64,000 nucleotides of DNA, from assembly GCF_040802235.1 (NCBI RefSeq), contig NC_133157.1, forward strand, positions 37,104,501 through 37,168,500, given 5' to 3'. This document shows, piece by piece, positions 23,931-35,460 of this stretch (position 1 is the stretch's first letter; every line of letters begins with the position of its first letter). The DNA is from Manis javanica. Its lineage: Eukaryota; Chordata; Mammalia; Pholidota; Manidae. The position numbers and the translations under genes are program-made. Below the pieces are notes generated by a model, which was not told the origin of the DNA, searched no databases, and was given only the letters and a program-made list of their open reading frames with translations.

Positions 23931-24969
23931 TGTGGGTACAAATGCTGGCATGTACATCCAGACTGCTGTGCACATATTACCCATAGACGTACATGCACCC
24001 ACTAGGTGTGCTGGGGGATCTTCTTTTTTCTTCTTCTAGAGCACAGGTCTGGGGCTTAACTATGTGGAAGTCGAGTGGGTGAATCTCAGGGTAAGTGACC
24101 ACTCCTCTTCTGGAGACACCCAGGACCTCAACAGTGGTGTTTCTCCACCCCTCCCTGCCTCAGCTGAACAGTGGTGTTTGGAATGGCAGCCTTGGCGAGG
24201 GAGGGAGCTTGAAGCCCTCTGCTGCACTCCAAGAGACCCAGGAAGCGAAGGTGGCAAGAAGCAGGGCTCCTGAGGTTGGTCATTTCCTTGAAAAATCCTC
24301 TGTCTATAGTCTCCCACCTCACATGGGCCCCAGTCTGAGCCTGGGAGAGCCCAGTAGTCAGGAGTGTGGACTTGGTGGGCCCTCTTACTGCCTTTATTGT
24401 AGCCCTTTTCCATGGGAGAATGTGACAGAACACAGAGTTGTGGTGCCCAGGTAGGTACACGCCTGTGCAGGTGGGAGTGGGGCCCCCCAGGCAGTAGTGT
24501 TTGCTGCTGATGGAAGCTATGCATGGGAGGTTGAGGAAATGAAGCCAAGTTCTAGGTGTTACAAGTCTCCACCTCACTCCCAAGCTCCCCTCTTCTTCCA
24601 GGAGGTGAGGGTTCAGATATTCCTAGGGGCTGATTTCTTCTGAGAACTGGAACTTCTTACTCTGTCAGAGAGGAAATGAGGTTTGTCTGGATGGGCAAAT
24701 CGTGCCAAACAAGCCTCATTTCCTCTGTCCCAGCTCTGGGCAGGGAACATGGCTGCTGCCTTTGGGCACCGCAACCTGTAACCAGGCTGTGAGGCAGAGG
24801 AACCTGTAGGGAATGGTTGTCACAGGGAGTGACAGAGTAGCAGACCAGAAACTGAGGAACGTGGCACTCCAAGGACATCTGCACTTGAGCAAGTTGTGTG
24901 CCAGGTCACCAAGCAGGGGACCTGGGAAGATGCCAGGAAGAAGCCATACAGACACCAGTCGTTACCTCT

Positions 24970-25260
24970 GGCCCCCTCTGCCTCCCACTCACTGTGTGAC
25001 TCTGGGCAAGGCCCTTCCCGCCCTAAGCCTTGATGGTTTGCTCTCAGAATCCACCTCTTGTCTGAGTTCTGGTTTTCCCGCAGTAGGAAGTGCCCCAGTC
25101 TTGCCTTTCCTCTTGTCTCTGAAGCTAATCCTTCTATCGCCTTGAAGGAAGTCACTTTATCTCTGAGTCTTCCTTTGTGAAAATGGCAGGAGCTCCTCTG
25201 CCTCCCCCTGATCCTAGGGCTGCCTTGAGCATCACAGGGGTAAACCCTTAAAGCTCTACC
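24970..25260 (+). repeat. MIR-like fragments
   Basis: Two partial matches: ACTGTGTGACTCTGGGCAAG near 24990, and AGTCACTTTATCTCTGAGTC near 25150. They may be one copy broken by unrelated sequence or two copies. Confidence 0.5.
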
Positions 25261-25568
25261 TGGACAGGGAGGGCTGGTGTGCTGATCACATCCCCATCTT
25301 CTGCCTGAGGCCCCTCCAGGCCAAGGGCAGACTCCTCTCACCTACTCTCTTCTGGCTTTTCACAACTCAGGCTTCTTGACCATTCCGGGGGACCTGACGG
25401 AGAAGCACAGGATCTGGGGTGGGAAGGTCTGAGCCTTTGTTCACCTGGAGAAGGAGGGAGGATTAAAGGTGGTGCAGGAGCCGGCTCCATGCCCTCAGGC
25501 TCCTTTCAGCTGGACCATCTGCCCTGAGACAAAAGGACTCAGAAAATCCCGACTTTAAGACTCCCTGT

Positions 25569-26681
25569 GGGAACGCAAATCAAAACCACACTGAGATACC
25601 ACTTCACATCCATTAGGAAGGCTATTATTAAAAAAACTAACAAGGGTTGTTGTGGAAAAATTTGAACTCCTGTGCAGTGTTGGTGGGAATGTAAAATGAT
25701 GCAGCCCCTGTGGAAAATATATGTGATTCCTCAAAAACTTAAACATAGAATTACCATATGACCCACCTGTCCACTTTGGGGCATATATCCACAAGGACTT
25801 GAACAGATATTCGTGTATCTGCATTCCTTGCAGCCTTATTCACCAAAGCCAAAAGGTGGAAATGACTCAAGTGTGAATTGAAACATGAGTGGATAAGCAG
25901 AATGTGGTATATACTTCCAGTAGAGTATGATTCAGCCTTTAAAAAGGAAGGAAATTCTGACATATACTACCACATGGATGAACCTTAAAGTCATGCTAAG
26001 TGAAGTAAGCCAGTTACAAAAAGACAGATATTGTATGATTCTACTAATAATGAGGTACCTACACAGTAGTCAAAAAAGAGACAGAAAGTAGAGTGATGTT
26101 TGCGAGAGGCTGTAGGGGAGAGTGGGGTAGAGGGAAGAACGGAGAGTTAGTATTTAAAGAGTACAGAGTTACTTGGAAAAATGAAAGTTCTGGAGATGGA
26201 TGGTGGTGATGGTTGCACAACAATATGAATGTACTAAATGCCACAGGACTATATACTTTAAAAATGCTTAAAATGATACATTTTGTGTTACATGGACTGA
26301 ATGTGTTCACCTGCTCCCCCAAAGTCATATGTTGAGACCTAACTCACAATGTGATGGTATTTGAAGGTGGGCATTTGAGAAGTGATTAGGTCATGAAAGC
26401 AGAGCCCTTATGAATGGGATTGGTGCTCTTATAAAAGAGACCCCAGAGAGCTCCCGCATCCCTCCTGCCATGTGAAGTTACAGTGAAAAGGCAGTCTACA
26501 AATCAGTAAGCAGGCTCCTCACCAGGCACTGAATCTGACAGCACCTTGATCTTAGACTTCTCAGCCTCCAGAACCATGAGAAATAAATTGCCATTATTCA
26601 TAAGCCATCCATTCTACAGTATTTTTGTTATAGCAGCCTCAAAAGACCAAGATAGTATATTTTACCACATTTTTTAAAAAC
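25569..26681 (+). repeat. Old L1 (L1M) 3' end, split by an LTR
   Basis: The ORF2 end reads from GCAAATCAAAACCACACTGA to CACATGGATGAACCTTAAAG, then a 3' UTR. It stops at about 26286 with a TTTTGTGTTA motif and resumes after the LTR with GTATATTTTACCACATTTTT, which is the normal continuation of this L1 3' UTR. The LTR therefore inserted into an existing L1. Confidence 0.8.
26287..26654 (+). mobile_element. Solo ERVL-MaLR-type LTR nested in L1
   Basis: Phrases such as TCATATGTTGAGACCTAACT, GTGATTAGGTCATGAAAGC and CTCAGCCTCCAGAACCATGA, followed by AATAAA, are those of an ancient mammalian LTR of the MaLR kind. The exact subfamily needs a repeat library. It has no internal viral sequence. Confidence 0.6.
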
Positions 26682-27364
26682 GGAGGCTCTGTGGTCAGGC
26701 TTGACTCTGTCCTACTCTGGAGATGACCATACATTGCTGTGAGTCCAGCACCCACCTGGAGATTTGGGGAGTGAGATGGGCTGGCTGTGTGGGGTGTTAA
26801 CCACCTGAGGACAGGTGAATCTTGGGCACTCAGCTTGGCTGCAGAATCCAGCTTGCACTTTGCCCCAGATGACTGACTTTTCAGTTGCTACCTTTTCCCG
26901 AAACAAACATCCTTCCCTAAAGAAGCTAGATGAGGCAAAACCATGGCACAGGTACAGCTATCACTTAGGGGCTTGGGTGGAGGTGAAGCGTGGACTCAGG
27001 CAGGATCTCGGGACTGGAGGAGGGGAGGCAAGGAGAGGAAATGTTTATTCCAAGTCCCACTTGGTTCCCATTTACTATTGGCAGAAATGAAGGGTTGAAC
27101 TGGAGGCTTTTTAAGGGAAGAAATGACAAGCTGGGGCCAGATTACACCTGGGGATGAAAACAGTCACCTAGATAGGGTCTGTCTAGATGGAGAGGAAGGC
27201 CCTTGGGTGTGAGGAGGGAGAGCCAGAGTGAGTTCTGGGGCTTGGAGGGCAGAAGGGACCCTTAGCAGAGATGGCCCTACGGCTTGGTGTTGGTGAGGGG
27301 GGTGGAATTTCCACCCCTGTGTTGCTACATTGGTACAGCCTTGCTGTGGGGGTGGACTGTAGGA

Positions 27365-27720
27365 GATCTTAAGTGGGTCTATCCCTTGACCCCACAATTC
27401 AACTTCTAGGAGTTTATCTAAGGAAAACCATCAAATCCGTGTGCCAAGATACATGTGCAGCCATGTTTGCTCTGCTGCTGCTCCTAACACAGAAAACTCA
27501 GAAGCCATCTTCAATAGGAAACTGTGCTGAGTGAAAGGAGGTGTGTTGAAACAATTTACCATGTGGCCATTGAGAATGATGAAGTGGATCTATATTTATG
27601 GATTGGAAAGAGGTCTAAGGGAAAGAAGCAAATTGCAGAATGACATTTCCATATATGGCAGGGAAATGTATGAATAATTCAGTGCAGAAATTACTCTAAT
27701 TTTTTGTGGGAACAGATGCA
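27365..27720 (+). repeat. Old L1-like fragment
   Basis: A sense ORF2-end pattern begins with CAACTTCTAGGAGTTTATCT and continues through the typical genotype of old L1/HAL1 3' ends. Diverged. Confidence 0.45.
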
Positions 27721-28879
27721 TGAGCGACAAAATGAAGATGTGATCTTCCCTTCTCTGCACAGGCTGTGCAGCCAGGTTCCCATTCTGGGGTAACAACCTT
27801 CAGTGTTTCAGGGGCTTCCTGAGGGCTGAGGCCTTTAGTAGTGCTGGCTCACCATTGGAGACAATGAGCTGGGTGCCCCCTAGGGTGGCTGCATTCCCTG
27901 GAAGTGCCCAGACTGGGAAGAGAAATGGGGGCTTCTTTCTGCAAGAGAATGGTGGAGGCCTGTACCCTTTTCTCATGTGGGATGTGGCATGTTGTGGGGA
28001 TGTCCATGGAGGCTAGAAAGAAGCTCAACTTGGTCTGGGGAACTTCTAGCAATTCTCTCAGATTTAGAAAAATAAAGTTAGGACATTCTTGTCACTTTTT
28101 CCCAAGTGTATATTTGTGCCTATTATACTTGGGTAATAAAAATATTGAAGAACAGAAAAAATGGTGGGGGTCACTGTGCCCTGGCATTGGAGGGGCAAAA
28201 TTGGCCTGGGGCACCTGACTGGGGCCCTGTGAGGAATGTAGGCCCAAGAGGAAGTGAGGGGAACTCCACTGCCCATGGATCTGTGGCCCCAGAATCCAGG
28301 AGCCCTGTTGCTGAGGGAGGCCCTGACATCTGGGTTTTGACACAGACCCAAGCCTGGAGCTACTGTAGGCTCATGTCTAGGCCAAATGTGAGTGCTGAAC
28401 AATTGGTCTGTGCTCCTGGACACGGTCCCTAACTGGGAGGGCGGACACCAGTCCATGACTAGCAAGAGCACCCGCCTCTGTCTTTGAATTCCTATGTGGT
28501 GGGTTGCCAAGATCTGTGTGCCCAGCCCTATTCCCATCCTGCTTAGCTCTATGGAGCCCAGCCAGCTGGAACTTTCTGCACTGAAGACAGGGTGAGGCAC
28601 CAGAGGTTATCCAATGTGGACTCGGGCCATGGGTGGGGCCTTCAGAGGGCTCTCTTCCTGTGAAAGTGTCCTGTTGCTGTGGCTGCAGTGAATTTGGTGT
28701 CCTCTGATGACAGCAGCAGAGGAGACAGGCCAGCTCCAAGGCCCCAGCTTTGTAGTTGCCAGCTTCACCAAAGGCACATATGTGGTAAGGGGAGACTTGG
28801 TGAACAGCTACACAATTGTCATCCCTTGCAGGGCTTCTCCCCTTATGAGCACACCCAGTACTTTCCCACTCGCTTTGTG

Positions 28880-28990
28880 TTGCTCATGACAATAATCCCC
28901 ATCGTGAGAAACTTATGTTCAGGGAGGTCATGTGACATGAACAAGGTCACACAGATTTGTGTCTGACCCAGGTGTCCTGAGTCCCAGTCC
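28880..28990 (-). repeat. MIR fragment
   Basis: Reverse MIR core with ACATGAACAAGGTCACACAG and a following CTGACCCAGG-like part. Confidence 0.55.
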
Positions 28991-30849
28991 ACCAGCCAAC
29001 GATCCAGCCACTCCTCCAGCCTCAGCAGCTCTCCCTGCACAGAATAGTGTGGGAGCTGGAGGCTGGAGGCTGAGGGGGGCCCTGTCCCATTCAGGAATGT
29101 GTGGCCCTCAGTACACGCCTGGCCTCAACAGCATTACAAGAGAAATGCAGTGTAGACTAAGGGCTGGACCCATGAGCATGGTTTTGTTTTGGGTATTGTT
29201 TATTTTGTTTTTTTTTTTTTACCTTTTACTGTTTTAGAGGACTTGGGAACCTGGCTTACATCACGGCAGCAGCTCCCTATACCAGGGCCATCAGAGCAGC
29301 CTCCATCTGGGAGACTCACAGGAGTGGTTTACACTGAAAGCATGCAGAAGCATGCAGGAGAACTGGGTTACGGGTACAGGGAGGAAGGGAGACACTTGAG
29401 TGTGAGGACCCATGTGGGCCTAAGAAAGTGGGGCTGCTTTCTACCTCTGGGCAGCAGCAGCCGTCCTGCTCACAGACAGTACAGCTCCTCATTCCACTGC
29501 TCAGCCCTTCTCTGCCCTGGGCCAAGACTGGTGTCCAGGACTAAGAGTATTCATCCTAAGGCTGCGGAGACCCATGGGGGAGGGTGGGGAGACAGGCAGC
29601 TTGCTGAGCCTGGCCTCCTGCTCAGCTCTCACTTCTCTTTCTTGGCACCTCTTCTCCCCCACCATACACCCTCCTTCCCACCCAAAGGAGGGCAGCTCCT
29701 TTTCCCATATTCCCAAATAATCTTAGCCAATGACATTTTCCTAAAAAGCCAGGAACTTTGGTTTCGTCTGATGATGCATGATTTCTAGACAAGCTGAACC
29801 AAGAGCTCTAAAAAGCAGTCGCTGAGTTGAATTTTATCAGACTCCAGACCTGTGATTGAGGTTTCGGGTTATTTGCTCTGGATAGAAGCTGACTTAGCCA
29901 CAGAGGGATGGTATAATGAAGAGAGAAGACAGAAGAAATCTCCTCCATGAGCCCCATTTATGGGGCAGTGCATCTCAGACGCCAGCCTCAGCCCTGCCTG
30001 TCTGCCAGCTCTGCGTGCTCGGCCTCTACCTCAAGGGCTGGGGCTCTGCTGTGTTTCTCACGGGCCCTGGCTTTCTGACTGGTAGGTTTGTGTGATGAGC
30101 TTGGCCTTGCTGGGGCCTGTGGGCATGCTCCGCACCTTGGGCCTGCCCTGTCTTGTAGGTTCACTGCCCACACCCTCTGGAAGACTGTTCCAGGACTTTT
30201 GTTCATGGGAAACAAAGCCTGGCAGGTCTTTCCCTAGCCCCTTACAGCCCTGAGGTGGGGACACATCCTAGCCCACTGCTGGGGGCACCTTGCTTTGGGG
30301 GGATCCAGGTGATTGAGGCAGTTGAGAAAGCCCTGGACTGGCAGACCAGTGTTGACTTGCTGGTGACCAAGGCTGGAAACCGGGTGGGGAGGCTGTGAGG
30401 GCCCTTCAGGCCTGCCAGCTTGTGCTTCTAGAAAAACTCTTGGTGTTTTATTCCTCCAGCCCCCTCTGACTGTTTGAGGTTGCTGCTGAAGCATTTAAGA
30501 CAGGACTCAAGGCCAGAAACAAAGGCCCTTTATCAATCCAGGAAACCAGGGATGGGGAGGGTGGAAAGAAGGGCATTTCCTGGCAGTCCGAGTCACCCTC
30601 AGGACATGGCCCTGAGTCCAGAGGGAACTAGGTCTTTGCTGCAAGACTTCTCAGAAGGTCTATTGCTTTTCCTTCTGTAGTCTGCCTTACCACCTGGAAT
30701 AAGCTGCAAAAGGTAATCACCTCATTGGCCACAGCCTCTCACACAGGTGTGCTCATAGCACTTCTTCATTCATAAAGCACTTCCATAACTGTGGTCTTGT
30801 TGCTCCTGACAGCTCTGGGAGGTGACTGGGCTGTTGGCAGAGTGTGAAT

Positions 30850-30932
30850 GGTATGGACTTCAGGGCCAGATATATTTGGGTTCAAACACCTGGCTTCACC
30901 ACATAGCCACTGTGGGACATTGGGCAGACTAC
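30850..30932 (+). repeat. MIR fragment cut by old L1
   Basis: The sense 5' half of MIR (TGGGTTCAAACACCTGGCTT) ends abruptly at a T-run where an old L1 begins, so the L1 probably inserted into or deleted the rest. Confidence 0.6.
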
Positions 30933-31940
30933 TTTTTTTCCATATGGATAGCCAGTGATCCCAGCACCATTTAGTGAAAAGGCTGTCCTTTCCCACTGCC
31001 TTTCAGTGTCATGAAGCAAGTGCCCATACCTGTGAGGATCTGTTTCTGGATTCTATATGGTTCATTGCTCTAGGATTGGCTTTCTAGCTCAATTGCATTG
31101 TCACTAGAAAGCATTCTTAGTATGGATCAGTCCTTTGAAATTTGCTGAGACTTGTTTTGTGACCCAGCATATGGTCAACTTTTGCAAGTATTCTTGTATG
31201 CATGAAAAGACAATGTAGTCAGAATTTTAGGGTACAACATTCTATGCTTGCCCATTAGGTCAATTCTGCTAATTATATTGTTCAAATCTTTATAACCTTA
31301 GTGAATTTTTAAATCACATCTTCTATACCCTTTACTTGTTAAAAATCTTCCACTGTGATTGTGTATTTTTCTGGGTATTCTTGTAGTTCTATTGATTCTT
31401 ACCTTTTCTGTCCTGAGGCTCTGTTATTAGGGTCTTATAAACTTAGAATTGTATCTTTTTGGTGTAAAGTTTTTGCCTTGAAGTCAACTTCAGCTAGGCA
31501 TTAGATAGCGTTGATGGTTGCATAATCTTGTGACTATATGAAAAAAAATCATTGAGTTGTATACCTTAAAAGGTAAGAAAAATTATGCTTTCTCTGATAT
31601 TAATATAGTTACATCGGCTTTCTTTTGGTTTGTCTTCCCATTCTATATTTTCTATTCTTTTCATATTTCTGTACCCTTATATTTTGCCTGTCTCTTGTAA
31701 ACAGCATACAGTTGATTGTTTTTTAAGTCCAGTCTAATAATTTTTATATTTTAACTGGAGAGTTCTTTTCCATTTATATTCATAATAACTATTGATATAT
31801 TTCAGTCTATCATTTTATTAAGTGCTTTCTCGTTGTCTCATATGCTCTACATTCCTTTTTCTCTCCCTTCTTGCCTTAATTTTGAATTGATTATGTATTT
31901 TTAGTATTGTCTGTACATGGACCATTACGTTTGCAAAACA
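30933..31940 (-). repeat. Old L1 ORF2 remnant with a small sense L1 piece inside
   Basis: Reversed ORF2 phrases occur in order: CCCAGCACCATTTAGTGAAA, then TTGTTTTGTGACCCAGCATA, then CTCTTGTAAACAGCATACAG. Large internal parts are missing. At 31508-31590 a stretch reads as an L1 3' UTR in the opposite direction (GATGGTTGCATAATCTTGTG), perhaps a nested or inverted piece. Confidence 0.65.
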
Positions 31941-32889
31941 CCATGCAAAAGATTGTTTAAATAATAATTTGAGGCCTAAAATGTCTTCTTCCAGAAAGGA
32001 TTTAAGTTTGCTTCTCCCAGGCTCTTGGGAGTCACTGGCATTCCAGAATTACTTTATTCCAATTCCATGGATTAACAAATTGGCTTCCTTTCTCTGCCCC
32101 ATGGTGGTGTTTTAATTAGCTTGAGTTACAGCCCATGAGCCCTGCCACTCCTGAGGTCTGTCTCTAGTCAGCCTTTCTGATCACATCCATAATCACTTCC
32201 ATTTCTTCATCTATTTGCACCTATATTGTGCTTGGAACTAGACTGTGTCCCCCATCCCCTTTTACCTGATTTGATGTTCATGATTGGGGTCACTAGTTTC
32301 CAGCTTCCCCCTCTATAGGAAGTTACTAAACCCATTCATATTTAGTATGTGTCAACCACCCACCACTCTAGGTGTTAGGAGCTCTGATGTGCAAATTTAA
32401 ACATGTCACTCTCTCACGTAGTAATACCTCTTGGCTAACCATTTTCCTCTGGCTGCCTTAATGCCTACCTGCCTCTCCAGCCTTACCCTAGTTCCTTTTT
32501 CCCAGCAGACCACTGTAAGGAGTAAGGCTGGCCTGTGCGGGAAAAAAATGTTTGGGTTGGGGAAGGCACGGGCTCTGGGTGTCATAGTTTGTCTGCACAG
32601 CCCAGGTCAGCTGTCCCAGAGCTACTCTGTACCTGGGAGGCTCTGTTTCTTTTGGCTGGGAGCCCCTGGGGCACCTATGAGCCAGAACTATAGTTCTAGG
32701 GAGACAAAGGTAGGAACAGACATCCTGTACTGGTGAGCCAGGGCTGTGCTGTGCCAGGGCCATTGTTTCTAACTTGGAAGAGGATTTTTTTCTAAGAACA
32801 AGGATGTGCCACGCGGTTACCACAGTGGCCAGAATCAACAAGAAAAACAGTGTGCCAGAGAAAGACCTACGCTCTTAAGTCACAAGATT

Positions 32890-33170
32890 ATGGTGTGTAT
32901 GTATGTGGTGTGTGTGTCTGTGTCACATGATTATGCGTCTCTGTCCATGTTTTTCATATCTGTATATGTGCATGTCTGTGTCCGTGTGTGTACCTGCGTT
33001 TTGTATGCTGGGAGGAAGATGAGGGGAGGATTTGCATTGTTTCTGGAATCCATGAATTAGTGTATGCCCGTCTGTACATGTGGCTATCTGCATGTATGTC
33101 CGCAGTCTGTGTCTGGGTGTATCTGACATATGTTTGCATGTGTTTCTAAGCCTGGATGTTCATAGGTATT
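32890..33170. repeat. Degenerate TG/TGTA-rich low-complexity region
   Basis: Long runs of TGTGTG, TGTATG and TGCATG with interruptions. An old decayed microsatellite. Confidence 0.75.
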
Positions 33171-34059
33171 TAGCCAACAAACTCCATGACTTCCTCATCA
33201 ACATTTCTTCTTCACTTCGGTTACTCCCTCTGTGGTCAGGTCCTGAATCCTGTCTTCAGTGAGAAGGGCTCCACCACAGAAGTCTTAAAATCCACTTTCA
33301 GGTCAGACATGCCATCCTTTCTCTTCAGTTTTCTCACACTGTGACTGTCACTGCACGTGTCTTCCATCTCACTGGGGCTTGCAGCCTTGCACAACAACCC
33401 ATCCTCTTCAGCTTTGACTGCAGCGGTATCACTTCAGCAGCTCTCTCCTCAGCATCCTCAGTGTCCTAACCTTTTCCCATTTTTACCCCACCCAGCTAAT
33501 CCCCAACAATGTTGTTGAGCCTTGCTGGAGAAAAATCATATACAGTAGGGTGGATGAGTCTACCTAAAACTCATCACCTATAACCACAGCTGGGGATACC
33601 TCTACCTCATACAGACCACCTTCCCTCTCCTATTTACAGCTATTCCTTTTTTGAGTTGCACCCTTTCCCTCAACCCTAAGTGCTTCAGTTGATCTCAACA
33701 CAAACACCTTGCTCCTTACCACCTCACAGAGCCCCCAGCCCCAAGTTAGTGGGTGGGAACTTCTCATTTCCTGCCCTCTCCCACCTTCATACTTGCCTGT
33801 GGCTGCACCCATTCTCATCTCTTTTTCTTGTATCTTGGTGTCCTTCCTCACATCTAAGATCCATCCAAAAGAATGGGTCTCAGTTCTCTTTTGTCAATAC
33901 TCTTTTAATCAAAAGTGACAGAATCCCAACCCAAACCAGTGTAAGGAGACAAAAAGGGATCCTTTACTAGCTCACACAACCAGATGCTTAAAGTTGTATC
34001 CTTTTTAAGAACAGCTAGATCCAGGAGCTATGGGATACCACCTGGATAATGGCACAACT

Positions 34060-34140
34060 CTGTGCCTCAGTTCCTTCATCTGTAAAATGGGATAATAACT
34101 ATCCTTACCACACAGTATTTGTGAGCAATAAAAGCCATCA
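34060..34140 (+). repeat. MIR fragment
   Basis: Sense MIR core TCCTTCATCTGTAAAATGGG followed by ATAATAACTATCCTTACC. Confidence 0.7.
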
Positions 34141-35214
34141 GAAACCCAGATAGCACTCTTGGTGGCTCTCATCTCTCTTTGTCTCTATGCAGTTGGTTTC
34201 ATTCTTTTCTCTGCAGCCTGACTTTCTCTGCTCCCCAGTCACATAAGAGAAAGTGATCACCCACAGCGCCTCTCCTCAGCATATCAGACTATTTTGAATA
34301 TTTTGATCCCAATTCTTAATATTTGGAAGAGAAACCCTATTGGCTTAGTTGGATCAGTGTCCACCACTGGATCATTTAGGTATGGTGGGAAGAGACATAC
34401 CTGGTAAAATGTGGCTATAGCAGGCCCACCTTGAGGGTTGGAGTACCACAGGGATAAAGGAGGATTCTGAATTGCCAGACATCCCAAAAGGTGTCCATTG
34501 CAATTGGAGAATGAGGAATTCTCCAGTCTGCTCTATGAGTGGGAGTAATATGGGGAGTGAAGCTAGAAGCTTCCCCTTGCTATAGGTAAAGAAAGGCCAA
34601 GCATTCCAGGTATAGAAGTTTAGCCCTTATTCTATACCCTAGAGTCCCTGAAGGTTGAAGGAAAGTAGTCTTGGTAAGGAGGTCAGAGATGCTATTTAAG
34701 AAAAAGGAGAACAGTGGGAAGTCACTGTGCGGGAAGCACAGGAAGCTGTTGGGGCTCATCCTGGTCTGGCCCTGAGGATTCTGTGTGTACAGATGCCAAA
34801 TCAAAGATGTCCTGTGGGAAATCTCTGGAAACCACAAGTATTAACAAGTCACAGTGTGGGTAACTGGGTTCTCTAACCCTTGCCTCCCATCTGTGCCCCA
34901 GGCTTGTGGGAAGAAACCTGTCTGTGTAAATAAAGGTGTTGGCCACACACACCCTATTCTGGCTTTGGGTCATGGACAGCAGGGACACATACAGGAATTC
35001 CAGGGATCAAGACAAAGTAAGAGGATTATGGGGCATCAGCCATCCACCAACTGGTGGTGCATGATCAGGGTACAAACCCATCTGTGAGACCTTGCACCAA
35101 AGAGGGGTGGAATCCTTTCCTCCAAAACTCACCAGTTTTAAACTTCATCTTGACTTTCAGTATTAATTTTTATATCATGTTAAGGAGCAAAAATAAGAAA
35201 AGGGTTTTGCTTCT

Positions 35215-35460
35215 TCTATATAATAATAATAGCAAACTCTCACTCAGTGCTTACATACCGGGCACTGCTGTGTTTTATATGTGTTAGTACACTTGATCCT
35301 CATAACTTTTGAGGCAAGTACTATCATTATCCTTATTGTATAGATGAGGAGACAAGGCACAGAGAAGTTAAGTAACTTGCCTAAAGTCACACAGTGCATA
35401 AGTGGCAGAGCTGAGATTCTGACCCTGGCAATCTGTGCTCTTAACCACTCTCAGTACAGC
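35215..35460 (-). repeat. MIR SINE, near full length
   Basis: Reverse MIR with TAGATGAGGAGACAAGGCAC, AGTAACTTGCCTAAAGTCAC and AGTGGCAGAGCTGAGATTCT in order. Confidence 0.85.

Noticed and set aside
24060-24583. Overlapping 150-160 codon open frames on the - strand in intergenic DNA
   Set aside because: Low-complexity Pro/Ser/His-rich composition, two frames open at once, and no splice or promoter context; typical of GC-rich unique DNA.
28064-28600. 178-codon - strand open frame
   Set aside because: No recognisable domain, competing open frames on both strands and no promoter; judged to be chance.
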